Source of the DNA: Nyssa sinensis
Lineage: Eukaryota; Streptophyta; Magnoliopsida; Cornales; Nyssaceae
DNA: 64,000 bases
Reading direction: 5' to 3'
Assembly: GCA_008638375.1 (NCBI GenBank)
Contig: CM018052.1
Location: 26,567,071 to 26,631,070 of the forward strand
Part shown: in pieces, positions 46,141 through 58,073 of the stretch
How positions within the stretch are numbered: the stretch's first letter is position 1
Layout: each line of letters starts with the position of its first letter
The notes under the pieces: generated by a model
Told to the model about the DNA's origin: nothing
The model's input: only the letters and a program-made list of their open reading frames with translations
The model's database searches: none
Made by a program: the position numbers and the translations under genes

Positions 46141-46706
46141 TGATGCTGCACTTTTTGGCCCTCGTATGATCAAAGCTCGGCTCTCTGTGAAATACTCAAA
46201 ACAGAAGATCAGAGGACCACCGGGTTGGCTCCGGCGGTAGCTGCTCCGATGCTTAAGTCAATAAACTGAATTGAAAGACTGTAATGAAAACGAAATAATG
46301 AGCATGAAAATAAAGCGTACCTCTAGGGTTTAATTTATAGGCAGTGGCTTCCCAAGTTGATTAGGATTTGGAGCCATGAATATAGGGATAGGATCGTCGG
46401 AGATATCAGTTACCTTGTTGAATATGGCAACAATAGAGATAACCATGTGTAGCAGTTTCCTTGTCGAAAACTGTTTCCTTATTTCCTGCTTGGTGTACAT
46501 TGAGGCGGTAATGAGGTCTGATTATTGATGTATTGTACTGACGGCTTGTGTTCATACTTGTTAGCTTTGTAGAAGAGAAGACCTACTCTGATGATATGTG
46601 CTCGGTCTTTGTGGGTCTACTCTGGAAGACCGAGCATGAGCTAAATGGCCGAGCATCATGTTACATGTGTTGAATGGTGATTGGTTTGTCACATTATGGT
46701 ATATCA
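46141..46706 (-). repeat. 5' LTR of gypsy element
   Basis: 566 bp, nearly identical to 39207-39792 over most of its length. It is preceded (inside the element) by the primer-site-like sequence at 46120-46139. Confidence 0.9.
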
Positions 46707-46862
46707 TGTCCTCCTACCAGTTTTGAAAGGAGCAATTTTATTCTTTTCAACACAAATACTATTCAAGTTCTTAAAATTCTGTATAATAGATTTATATGTC
46801 CGATTGATTGAGGCGAGAGCTGTAGAAAATAGAACTTATTTTTACCATGCAAAATTCCCCAA

Positions 46863-47040
46863 AAGGTCACTTGTATCAAATGAGAAGTATATGACTATTT
46901 CTACCTGATTATATAACCAATAGAACTTATGTCAAGACCCACACCTTCTTAGGTCACTTGTATCAAATGAGAAGTATATGACTATTTCTAGTCGATTATA
47001 TAACCAAAAGAACTTATGTCTAAGACCCACACCTTCTTAG
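46863..47040. repeat. Tandem repeat of about 90 bp, two units
   Basis: GGTCACTTGTATCAAATGAG through AGACCCACACCTTCTTAG is repeated at about 46864 and 46953. A third partial copy of CAAGATCCACACCTTCTTAG is at about 47294, next to C-rich runs. This may be part of an old solo LTR, but that is not established. Confidence 0.75.
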
Positions 47041-47399
47041 CATAATATTGTTCGCCTTATGCCTACGACTCGCACAGTTTTGTTCTTGACTGAGTTTTTA
47101 CCCACCAAAAGGCCTTGTACTAAGTAGTGTGCAATCCCCCCTCGTGTATACCTTCACTTTTTCCCCCCCAAGCGATGTGAGACACATTACCCTCTCCCCC
47201 CCCCTTAGGAACTACATCTTTGTGGGGCGGGCATGCAGCGGCGTGCAGCCATCTCCACACTTCCGACTGGGGTCCGACTCTAATACCATCTGTCAAGATC
47301 CACACCTTCTTAGTACAATATCGTCAGCTTTATCTTCACTTTTTCCCTCCCCCCGCCCCCAGGCGATGGTGGTTGAGCTGAGTTTTCATTCTTAAACAA

Positions 47400-47955
47400 T
47401 TTCTTTATTGATCAAATACTTGGCTAATGTTTGAAATAGGATTAATAAGATCATATTACAGTAAAGAAAAGGCCACATTATACAAGAATAAATTAATCCT
47501 TCAGAAGAATCCAGTATTAAGACCAAAGAAAAAATATAATGCGTTCATTTGCAGCATCGATTTAAAACTAGAGCAGTGTGTACAAAGTGTATTTCAAACC
47601 TAGCAACCAAAAATGACAAATCCAAACTTTAGGTCTGAAGGCAAACAAGATCAACTGGATTATACAATCCAGCTGAACTTATTGCAAAAACAACAGTACA
47701 TAGAGATTTTAATGGAATCAAATTAAAGAAAAATCAAATAGCAAATGAGAATCAAGTGTAAAATAAAACTGAAATCAGTCTTGTACACAATACGAGAGAT
47801 CAATTTCAAACAACTGATTAAAGCAGACGCCCCTGACTCAACACACAACAAATCTATGACGTAGAGTTTACAAAATCAACTACTTACTAAAATATCAGAC
47901 GCATCATCTGGATTTCACAAATAGATCAAAATCCACCTTATCTCTCCAAGTGTTT
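47400..47955. other. Intergenic spacer
   Basis: No gene recognised in this AT-rich stretch. Confidence 0.4.
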
Positions 47956-48395
47956 AGGATAAATTACACTGTCTCTTCTTAAGTTTTTAACAATTACATT
48001 CATTTAAGATTTTTGAAATTACATTGACCTCTCCTATTTTATTTAACAATATACCGATACCCCATCCTCTCAATTTCTTTTTTCAAAATAATCAAATTAC
48101 CCCCTTCATATTTCTTTCCAATTTTTTAAATTTCAACCAATTTCTTTTCATTTTTTAAATAAATATTGATAAAAATTTTAAATTTATTTTTATACAAAAT
48201 AATAAAAAAATTTAAAAAAGTTAGAAAATTTTAGTAAAAATTGAAATAATGCAAAAATAAATAAATAAAATGAGCAATTTTGTCATTTTGAATAAATATT
48301 TTGACTGTAAGGTAGTATTTGTATACTATTAGTTAAAGTATGAAAAATCAGTGTAATTGTCAGAAACTTCAAAAAATGTCAATGTAATTTACCCT
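47956..48395. mobile_element. MITE-like element with terminal inverted repeats
   Basis: The left end AGGATAAATTACACTG and the complement of the right end CAATGTAATTTACCCT match at 14 of 16 positions. The 440-bp interior is A/T-rich and non-coding. A clear target duplication was not found. Related sequence is at about 36355-36650. Confidence 0.5.
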
Positions 48396-49480
48396 AATGT
48401 TTTAATAAGTTTTAATGAAGAAAAAACTCATTTAATGATTAAAAGTATACCAGAAGTTGAAGGAACAAATATTGTTAAAATAACTTGATATGAATTGTTG
48501 GTTCATTCTCTAACACTGTGCTTGGATAAGTATGAGGAAAAGGAAAAGAAATGAGAGAATAACATTACTTATAAGGGAGAGAAGAGGATAATGTAATCTC
48601 TCAATTATGTTTGGATTGGATAACAAATAAAAAAAGAGTATAATCCTCTCATCTTGTTCCAAGAAAACAAAAAAAAGAAAGGAAATGAAAAGAATATATA
48701 CTTTTTAAATATTATGCAGAATTGGTATTATAAAAGACTCCCTCATTTTCTTTCGTTTTCGTCTACTTTTGAGAGGAGAGAAAATTGAATAAAATAAAAG
48801 TTAATAAACTACTCCATCTCTCTCCATTTTCTTCCCTAATTTTAAACTAAGAACAATATAAGTTCTCCTTCATTCCCCTTTCTTATATTTTCTTTCCAAT
48901 TCCTTAATCCAACAGAGTGTAACCGTTAAAACTTTTAGAGTAATTAATGATTTAACATGGTATCAAAGCTATTTAAAATCACTTGATACATATTGTTGAT
49001 TCTTCTCTAACCATTTAATTTTTTAGAGTAACCAGTTATTTAATATGAGATAGGTGCTCTAATTCTACGAAGTTTTGGGTTAAATCTCTCTTGTCCATGT
49101 CCAAAACGTCGCACTCTAATTCGCTTTCTATTTGCAACATGTCGCACTCTATTCCACCACCCTTCATGTGTAAGACAAGATCGCAAGTGAGAAAATGTAT
49201 TAAAATAACTTGAGAACAACCGGTGATTTAACAAACCGAAACTTTCAGATAAATTACTGTGAAAGCAAACATTATAAAATAAAAACAGGCTGGGACTTTG
49301 AGATAACAAAAATTAAAAATCTATGACTGATTTTGCAAAAATAGATATTGAAATACGCAAATTGTGACGAACGAGATCATTCCTAGCGTTCTAAAATCAT
49401 TGCAAAATTTGTACAATCTTCAATTAAAATGCGAATTAAAAACACAAGGAAGGACAAAGTCGGGGAGATACTTTTATATG
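48396..49480. other. Intergenic spacer with fragments of dispersed repeats
   Basis: The phrases around 48478-48520 (AACTTGATATGAATTGTTGG) and 48966-49005 (CACTTGATACATATTGTTGA) are related, pointing to decayed copies of one repeat. No gene seen. Confidence 0.4.
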
Positions 49481-49486
49481 GCATAT

Positions 49487-49730
49487 AGCTATGTGGAGAG
49501 GGAGAGCTTTGCCTGGTTTCTAGGTTGTGAAATGTGAAGGGTGAGAAGTTCCACTGTTTGCCAGAGATGAAGTTGAACTCTTTCTTTTTTTCCTTTTTGT
49601 TTTTCTAAGCAGGTCCTGTTTATATATGTATATAGATACGTAGAGAGGGAGAACTTTGCCTGGTTTCGAGATTATGAAGGGCGATAAGTTCCGCTGTTTG
49701 CCAGATACAAGAGAAACTCTTTCTTCTTTT
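49487..49730 (+). repeat. Direct repeat of about 90 bp in the BAHD gene upstream region
   Basis: GAGAGGGAGA(G/A)CTTTGCCTGG, then AAGTTCC(A/G)CTGTTTGCCAGA and ACTCTTTCTT, occurs at about 49495-49585 and 49643-49725, some 280-500 bp before the start codon. It may duplicate promoter elements. Confidence 0.75.
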
Positions 49731-49937
49731 CTCCAAAGAAAGCGATGGTGTATTAGCCAACTGGGCGACCCCAGTTGGTTGATTGACCGCACCGTATTGG
49801 AATTAGTTGGTGGCACAAAAGATAGTAGACCAGTAGGTGGATTGTGCGGCATGCTGCACGTAGCCCCACAGAAATTGCAGCATTTTTAGTGAACTCTTTT
49901 CACTCTCTCTCTCTAGGTTTTGTGGGAAATTAAAGTC

Positions 49938-49944
49938 TATATAT
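49938..49944 (+). promoter_or_regulatory. TATA box of the BAHD gene
   Basis: TATATAT about 60 bp upstream of the ATG at 50003, preceded by a CT microsatellite tract (49900-49914) as in many plant core promoters. Confidence 0.5.
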
Positions 49945-50002
49945 CAACAGCTCCACCACCGAACAAGAAGACCCCTAAAGCACTAAAGCTCCACCACCAA
50001 TA

Positions 50003-52757
50003 ATGGATGTCAAGGTCTCAGAAACCACCATCGTCTATCCCTCTAGATCACCTTCGGACTGTGATCACGTCCTCTCTCTTTCCCACCTCGATACCGACCG
50101 CAACCTCCATGTCACCTTCCGTTACCTCCGCGCGTACGTTAGCAAAGACCACGACGCCGACCCCTTCCACGTCATCACAAATGCCCTTTCCCATGCCCTC
50201 GTCTACTACAATCACTTTACCGGAACCCTACGCCGTCGCCAAGTAGACGACCGGCTGGAGCTTCATTGCGTCGCGGGCAAAGGTGTACCTGTAATTCGCG
50301 CCACCATGGAATGTCCATTGGAATCGGTTAACTACCTGGATGACCCGGCTGAGCATTTCCTCGAACACTTGGTGGCCGACCCGACGCCAGACGAAGGGCT
50401 TGTCAATCCGTTGATCTTGCAGGTCACGATGTTTAAATGTGGAGCGTATACTCTTGGGGCTTCAGTGCACCATGCGATGTGTGATGGACTCGGTGCAACT
50501 CTGTTCTTCAATGCTATGGCTGAGTTAGCTCGCGGGGCGACTCAGCCATCGGTCGGGCCGGTTTGGAACCGGGCAAGTTTGCTTGGACCTAGAGACGCGC
50601 CTCGGATTGAGTTTCCGATTCAGGAGTTTCTGAGTTTGGATAAAGGCTTTTCGCCGGACTCGCAATCAAATGGACCGGTTGTCAGAGAGTGCTTTCATAT
50701 GAGGGACGAGTGGTTGGAACGGTTCAAGGGATTACTACGTGAACAGTCGGGGTTAAGCTTTACCACATTCGAAGCTTTGGGTGCTTTCATATGGCGGGCA
50801 AGGTACTTATAATTGGTTACTCAAACTGAGTCATACCATTTAACTGGTATCATGTTATGGTGATGGTGGTGTTTAAAGTATTGTATCCACTGAGCTCTAG
50901 ATTAACTTAGTTGACAGGGGTTAGGATGAGAATTAGTGAATTGGGATTCATCTAGGGAAAAAAAAGTTTAGAACTTTATGGGTACTCCAAAGAATTACCA
51001 TTTTAAGCCCTTCAACTTTATGGAGCACCTGGAAATGAAGATATGACGTTGATCCATCTTATTTATATAAGCATTGAGATATGTCCATTTTGACATTGTA
51101 GGCTGTAGAATTTGTATAGGTGTTTGTTTGTCAAAGCACCTGTTAAGTTGAAGTGTTTTACAATATTTCAACTAGGGTCTGTTTGAATGTCATCTTAAAG
51201 TCCCGTTCATTTTCTGCACAATATTTCAATATAAAAATATATCATCTCAAATAGATCTATTTGGAAATATGGTAACCATCTAAAAAATTTTGGTTAAAAT
51301 CATCAATTTTGTTACTTAAAGAAAAACTAAAATGATACTGTAGTATAAGAAGAAATATGGTGAAACATCTAATTTTTCTAAATAGTTCATTTAGATTCAA
51401 AATGATGTACTTCTATTTCTATATTAAAAATGCATTATAAAATGTGGAAATCCAAATAGTTCCTAAATGTTATCATTTCTATCTTATTCCAGTTGTTAAT
51501 TTCCATGTTTCATAATTCCACTCATAACTTCTACATATATGAAAAATGCAGTGTAGGGTACAATCGATTATTATTACATGTTCTTGGAAGGAAAATTGAA
51601 CATAGCATAGATGTCCGAACACATTTGGGCATCACATGGGAATTGCAATGGTTCCATTGTGGTGTAATTATCATTTGACCACACATATTCAAGATGGTAG
51701 AAGAGGGGCTGCAAATAGTGACAGCCATCTCACAGTTGGTGGCGAAAAGTTCAGTGTGTTTCATTTAAACATTAAATTGAACCCATACTAACCAGCTGTT
51801 GTTATTGCTCTGTATTCGTCAAGAACCTCTTGTTTAGAGCAATAGATCCTTGTGTAGGCACGACAGAACCATTCATCAATGGGATGCCCAAAGTACACTT
51901 TAGTTTTCCTTCACAAGCTGCAACAGACATCCCGAAAGAATGTGTTTTAAGGAAGACTGAATATTAAGGGTATCAACACAAATCAAAAAATAAAGTTTTA
52001 AAAAAAAAGTTTGCTTCATTTAAAAGACAACTCCTAAATGGTTGAACTTTTTCTATCAGATAAGGGTTTTGACTATATAAAATATAATTTATAATAAATC
52101 TAACAATGTATATGATTTTATTTCTTTTTAGGAATAGGAGTTCATGTTGGTTTAGGAAAATTTGTTATTGACTTGAGTTGTGGATTATATTGTTGATTTG
52201 GGATTTGTCATTGATGGAACAGGGTTAAGGCCTCTGGGATTCCTGGTGATGAGAAGGTGAAATTCGCATATGCCATCAATATAAGGAAGCTAGTGAAGCC
52301 GCCACTACCTGTAGGCTACTGGGGCAATGGCTGTGTACCCATGTACGTTCAACTCAGTGCCAAAGTCCTGGTTGAGCAACCCATTTGGAAAACAGCTGAA
52401 CTGATCAAGAAGAGCAAACACAATGCCACTGATGAATATGTACGATCATTTATCGACTTTCAAGAACTAAATTATGAAAAAGGGATCACAGCTGGAAAAG
52501 GGGTGAGTGGATTCACTGATTGGAGACACTTAGGCCATTCAACAGTGGACTTTGGGTGGGGAGGTCCTGTAACTGTCTTACCACTCTCAAGAAACCTTCT
52601 TGGCGGCGTTGAGCCTTGTTTTTTCTTGCCTTATTCTTCTGCAAACGAGGGCAAGAAGGATGGGTTCAAGGTTTTAGTGCATTTGCAAGAATATGCCATG
52701 CCTGCTTTCAAGGCCGAGATGAATAGTTTTAGCAGCAATGAGTTCAAGTTGTCTTGA
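50003..52757 (+). CDS. BAHD-family acyl-CoA-dependent acyltransferase
   Basis: Two exons, 50003-50802 and 52223-52757, split by a 1,420-bp GT-AG intron that interrupts an Arg codon just after FIWRA; the joined protein is 444 aa, normal for the family. BAHD enzymes transfer an acyl group from a CoA thioester to an alcohol or amine, usually in the cytosol. The catalytic HxxxD motif is at residues 157-161 (HHAMCDG) and the structural DFGWG motif at 376-380, both intact; YWGNGC lies at 299-304. General likeness is to the clade with benzyl-alcohol and taxane-type acyltransferases, but donor and acceptor cannot be read from sequence. No frameshift or stop is seen, and the intron position after FxxxxAxIWRA is typical. 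The gene is likely functional. Confidence 0.93.
50803..52222 (+). other. Intron of the BAHD gene
   Basis: Donor AG|GTACTT, acceptor GAACAG|GGTT. AT-rich, no inserted element recognised. Confidence 0.85.
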
Positions 52758-53470
52758 TTTTACTTGGCAAGTCCTCTTCTTGTTGTATTGGTCCGTGGTT
52801 CAGCTGACAAATGCATGATCAAGATGAGAAGTTGTTTTGCTTAGTCATAATATTTGGGGAAGATAAACACAAACCAATAAATAGGTATTTTTGGGATGTT
52901 TTGGTTTATTTAGATGGATAAATGTCTCAGAATCCCTCATGCCTTCCCATGTTTTAGCCAATAATTGGAAATGTTTTTTGTGATTTTATTGGATAATAGG
53001 TTGTACAGTACCTTGATGCTATTAATTTAGTGTTGGAGCAAACTAAATCAAAAGTTTCTTCCTTTGTGGTAGCTTTAAAATAAGTTTGTTTCATTTATTT
53101 CTTCTTCTTCTTCTTCTTCTTCTGTTTTTTTTTTTTTTTTCTGAGTATATTTGAGCAATAATTAATGAAGTGCCTATTTACACTTCTTAATTGGCCACGC
53201 CCACTCCAACTCACTGCAAGGGGGTTGGAGTGCCGAAGGCATTTTGAGGCTATTAAGAGAGTGCCAATAGACCTTCCTACAATTAATAATTTATATTAAT
53301 TATTAATTTTTTGAGAATCAAATTTGTTCTTAGTAATTAATAATTTTGAAAAAAAAATCATTATGCTATTAATTAATTAAAAGAAAAAAAAGATATACAC
53401 GTGTATTTGCATTATATAAAAAATATTAGTATTATTAAGTTTTATTAATAAAATAAGAGATTAGAGTATA
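52758..53470. other. 3' flank of the BAHD gene and spacer
   Basis: A (TTC)n run and poly-T lie at 53098-53140. No gene recognised. Confidence 0.5.
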
Positions 53471-53478
53471 TCTTAAAG

Positions 53479-54273
53479 CAATGTTTTAAAACCTGAACTG
53501 GACTGGCCGGTTCAATCGATTGAACCGTCAACCGGTCCACAAAACGATCCGGTTTAACTCATAAACTCGTTTTAAGTTCAAAACCGTCCTAAAAATAGAA
53601 AATCGGTAAAATCGGACGGTCCGACCGTTGAACCGGGTGACCCGGTACTGGGTCACCAATTCACATCGGTTCTTGGCTGTAATTTTTTTTTTTTTTTGTA
53701 TATTCAAAATCTCAAATTTCATGCAATTTTTTAGTTGAATTTTGGCTGGGTTGAGTTGATCTTGGGCTGAATTTATTTTGGATTGTATTTAAAATTTTAA
53801 GCCCTTGAGATTTGAAACTCCAGTATTATATATTTGTATAATATGGTATTTTATTTTATTTTATGCATGATTATTAGTGTTTGTATCTTTTCTTTTCTTT
53901 TTTTTCATGCAATTGAAGAGTAAATTATTGGAGTATAAAATGATTTTTGTTATAGTCCTTGCAATTATGAAAGAATGGCAATGAAGTTTCAACTTTCAAC
54001 ATTATAATAAGGTATGTCTACTATACTTTTTTCATTTTTTCTTGAAGTTTTATATATTAAGAAAATTCATATTTTGTAAATTTTTTTATATAATTTTTAG
54101 TAATTTTTGTATAATTTTTTAAATTTAAAATATCAATAATATGTATTATTAAATTTATTAATTACATAATTATGATATCACAGTTTGATTCTGGTTGACC
54201 CGATGATTGAACCGATAACCCGTAATTCGGACAATTTTTCAGTTCGATAAACGAGCTGAGTTTGAAAACATTG
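53479..54273. mobile_element. hAT-type MITE with a perfect 8-bp target duplication
   Basis: A 795-bp non-coding element flanked by TCTTAAAG at 53471-53478 and 54274-54281. Ends CAATGTTTTAAAAC and the complement of GTTTGAAAACATTG form the terminal inverted repeat with one mismatch. Subterminal GGTTCAAT and GACCCG(A/G)T phrases are shared with 7690-8251. The 8-bp duplication and lack of a transposase ORF make it a hAT MITE. Confidence 0.8.
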
Positions 54274-54281
54274 TCTTAAAG

Positions 54282-54331
54282 TTTAAATTAGACATAGCAC
54301 TTAATTTTGTGAAAAAAGTTCACCTTTGAAA

Positions 54332-54383
<52 letters not shown>

Positions 54384-55330
54384 CATCAATTTTGAAACTT
54401 CAAGCTTCGTGCACATATCAATCAGAGCACGAAGTTTTGCACTGACCAAAGTATATCTCAGTTATACACACTTACTTTTCCAATGTTCAAAATGTCCATT
54501 AGACCTTTTTCCAACAAACTCTCAAAGTATTGCAGAGTTGTGCATTTGAGGGGGGCTATGTCACCATTTTTAACCCTGATCGAAACAGGCAAAACCGATT
54601 GCAATTTGCTACTCTTCGTGAGAGGTAGCAATTTTGCAGCTCCTCATGAGAGGTAGAAAATGTATTTTGATAATATTAAAAAATTATGAGACCTAGTATA
54701 ATGATGCAAGACTTTCTTGTTTTATATTAAAAAATTGTTGGACCTGCTTTTTAATATAAAATGTAAAAGATAAAAGATAAAAAATATTAAAATTCGTATA
54801 TGAAATAATAAATAATACATTTACTTTATTTTTGAAAGATCTTTTGAAATAGTCTTAAGATGTATTTGATCATAAAAAATTAGAAGCCGCAGCTCATTAT
54901 TCTCATATCTAGGTATGAGTGTCTTGAGAATACTAGAAATTAAATATTTCCATTCAAATGTCTGGACAAGTTAAAAATATATATATATATATATTTCATT
55001 TACATTCTAGTGTTTGGTTCAATTATATATAATGAGGAAACATTTTTTTTTTTTTTTATGATCGAAGCTAGGAAAATCATATAGATATAATTATTCACTT
55101 GGATTATTTCATTTACTAGTTATTAATTAATTGACTTGACAAACATGACTAACGGACTTTGCTATATTCCTATACTCTAATTTACATGGGAAATAAGAAG
55201 TGTCATTTGCACCTTACCCTAGTATATTATACATGAACTGTATAATATTATACATTTTTTTTGCTTTTTTTGTAATGTAAAGTATTTTGGCACAAATCAT
55301 ATTAAGTTTCTACAATCCCAACCAACCTTT
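54282..55330. other. AT-rich intergenic spacer
   Basis: (AT)n at 54337-54378 and 54978-54993, poly-T at 55045-55058. No gene recognised. Confidence 0.5.
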
Positions 55331-55339
55331 ACGCCCTCA

Positions 55340-55645
55340 TATTAGAATTTGGTTAAAATGGCTTCAAATTTATGGAGACGAGGAGAATCGAACTCGAGAT
55401 ATAAACCCTATATTAACAGCCCAACTCCCACTTAACCAATTCCTTGAAGTTATATTATACAATTTGATACATATACATGTCAGCTGGCCTCCCTTTGGGA
55501 TTCGGTTAGGATGATCCCAAATTTTTGGGGGCAAGGAGAATCAAACTTGAGAGCTTGGGAGATAAGTCCCATACTAGCAGCCCAACTCCCACTCAACCAA
55601 TCTCCTGGAGTTATATTATACAATTTGATACATATACATCTCGGT
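55340..55645 (-). repeat. Two tandem copies of a tRNA-derived SINE-like unit (about 155 bp)
   Basis: Blocks at about 55355-55485 and 55510-55645 are parallel (CAGCCCAACTCCCACT(T/C)AACC ... ATATTATACAATTTGATACA). On the minus strand the second unit holds TTGGTTGAGTGGGAG, like a pol III A box, and about 50 bp later AAGTTTGATTCTCC, like a B box. The arrangement is that of a tRNA-related SINE head. Confidence 0.5.
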
Positions 55646-55794
55646 TGAATACATATCATTCTCATATATATACGTACCAATGTTTCATGCATTACATGTT
55701 CTAATATTTATTTTACAATACGTTGCATTGTGCAATATAGAGTTAAGTTAGGAACACTTTTTTGTTTGTTGATAAATCGGTAATGAGGTATTTT

Positions 55795-55930
55795 AGATCA
55801 CCTTATGCGTATCAGACTAAATTTTTTTTTCCGTGACAGTCAAACTCACCCGTTAAGCTCTAGCTGTCAACGATTGACGCAAAATAGATTCGAAGTCGAG
55901 ACACTTGAATTTTATCTTTAACATCTTTAC
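55795..55930 (-). repeat. SINE-like repeat, relative of 2622-2773
   Basis: After a T run (55819-55830) the plus strand reads GTCAACGATTGACGC...GACACTTGAAT, parallel to GTCAACAATCGACACAGAAG and following ACTTGAACT in the 2.6-kb insert. Diverged; no target duplication found. Confidence 0.4.
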
Positions 55931-56339
55931 CACTTGATGACACTTCCCAATGGTTAAGTTAAGAATACTTAACACTCACAATATTTAGTTTTATTATTTG
56001 TTATTTGGTCTGTACAAGAAGCGGGACTTATCCTTTGAAAATAACTTTTTATTCTTTTACTTTGAGACTTCAAATGTTTTTTTATGACTTTCTTATTTTA
56101 TTCTGTCTTTTAAGTTCAAAATTTTAGTCTTCTCTAATTCTGATGTTGTTTGTTTTCACATGTTTTTACCAAAGAAAGATACAAATTTACACAGGTTTGA
56201 AGATTCCTTATAATTTAATTCTTTTAGATAATTTTTATTCGTTTTCATTTTTTTTTATTTTACTTTAAAAAATTGTTAAAAAAGAATAAAAAATGTGAAA
56301 ATTGACTGATTCTACATGAATCATAATATCAATATTTTA

Positions 56340-56386
56340 TGTAAATGCATACGTTGAATATACGTATATATAAAATTGACACAAGA

Positions 56387-56417
<31 letters not shown>

Positions 56418-56690
56418 CAAGCATTTATTTGTGCACACATATGAGCATGTATATGTATGTGTGTATAAACAATTACATGCGTGTATACCCATGCATGTGT
56501 AGGCAGATAATATATACACATGTTTATTGTTGCATATATAAAACTTACACAAGAGTATGTATAAATATGCAAACATTTATTTCTGCACACATTTGAGCAT
56601 ATATATAAATAATTACAAGTGTGTGTACATATATATATATATATATGCATGCATGTGTATCTAGAGTATATATACACATGTTTATATGTG
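56340..56690. repeat. TATG/CATA/TGTG microsatellite-like block
   Basis: A low-complexity mixture of (TA)n, (TG)n and (CA)n. The Tyr/His/Cys-rich frames on both strands are artefacts of it. Confidence 0.85.
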
Positions 56691-57900
56691 TATATATTTT
56701 TTCATATACAGTTGACTTCTTTATAATTAATATTTAATAAGTTAATAATTTTTAATAATTAATAAATTTTTAAAGAATCAACTTAATTCTATGATGAACA
56801 ATTAATACTTTTATTATTTAATAATTAATACTTTTAATTTTTTTTTAAAAAAATATTAATTATTAGAGAGATAAAATAGTTATATATGTATTTATATATA
56901 TCTTATTTAAGATATGTCTTGATAATTATATTTATTAATTTTATATAATTAAAGTCAAAAATATTATAAATGAAAAAAATTATAACATCACAAAACATAA
57001 TTTCTTTACTTGAAAGGGATATTAATAATTTTTTTATGTCATAAGTTAAGTATAATATGTATTTTTTAAGAAAAACTAACATATCAATAAAAAAATTGCA
57101 TATAATGCCTTATTTTTTCATCGAAAAAGCAGTTTCATGCAAGAAATACTGATTGATTAATGAAAGTATAAGAAAACTTAATAATTAATAATTAATAAAT
57201 TTTTAATCTCTTATGTTTATTAATTATAAGAGGGTCAACTGTAGATATAAGGGTAGAACCAGAAAAAAAAAAAAAAAATTAGAGAAAGTCTAGAAAATGT
57301 TTGAAAATAATTTTAGTCCTAATTTTGGATTGAGTCAAATTTTTGGGATGAAAACAGGAGAAATGATGAGTAAAAATTGAGTTGGGTCAAAAATTTTAGA
57401 TGATAAATGAAAAAAATAATAGATAAAAATTAGATTGAACTAAAATTTTAGAGTAGGCAAATTTTAAAAAAATTAAAATTTTACCAGTATAAAAAATATT
57501 TATTAAAATTTGAAATAGGTTGGAATCCGGGCTAGTCCACTATTAGTCCCACCCTTGTTTACATGCGTGTGTATGTACATAATATCGTAACAAAACAAAA
57601 GAAAAAGATAATCTTTTTTTGGTTTTTTCAGATTTATAAATATAATTTTTGGTGCAAAATAAACACTAATTTTTTTATTTGAATAAATAAATATACATTA
57701 AAAAAATTACCAAAAGAAACCAAAGATTTACAAATAACATTAACTTCTTCCTAATTTAAATATAAAATAATCAATTTGGGTTTTCATTTATTTTTTTTCT
57801 CTTTCACTGGGAAAATATGCGGTCAATGGACCAAGGTTTTTATTAAACCTTAAACCAATGAAGTCCAACAACTCCAGAAACCCACAACTTCTTACTATAG
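56691..57900. other. AT-rich spacer upstream of CHLI
   Basis: Degenerate TAATTAATA text to about 57240, then poly-A tracts. No gene. The CHLI promoter should lie in the last few hundred bases, but I could not pick a TATA box with confidence. Confidence 0.4.
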
Positions 57901-58073
57901 ACTAGAGTCTACGAGATTATATGTCATCGAAGCAAAATTTGACAAATCAGAGACGAAAGACTTTCATGGAAATCTATCCTCTTATCCGCACCCATCAAAC
58001 CCGAAGAAGGCGGCCAATAGCATGTGAAATTGTGATCGAGCAAAGCAGAATAGCAGTTTAGAAAACAGTGAAC

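Larger units (their letters stand above)
39207..46706 (-). mobile_element. Ty3/gypsy (Tat-like) LTR retrotransposon lacking protease/RT/RNase H, minus strand
   Basis: A 7.5-kb element with LTRs at 39207-39792 and 46141-46706 and flanks TGTCT (39202-39206) and TGTCC (46707-46711), a 5-bp target duplication with one change. Minus-strand order: 5' LTR, primer-site-like TTGGCACCGTTTGTGGGAA, gag (46062-44570), integrase (44570-43329), 30-bp minisatellite, antisense accessory ORF, purine tract with a G run, 3' LTR. Gag runs directly into the integrase zinc-finger region, so protease, reverse transcriptase and RNase H have been deleted. An antisense ORF between integrase and 3' LTR is known in Tat-lineage elements. 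The LTRs are very similar over long stretches, so this is the youngest large insertion here. Confidence 0.92.

Noticed and set aside
47100..47330. Possible Cassandra-type TRIM because of CCCACACC and GCGATGTGAGAC phrases
   Set aside because: No 5S-rRNA-like promoter block and no paired LTRs could be found.
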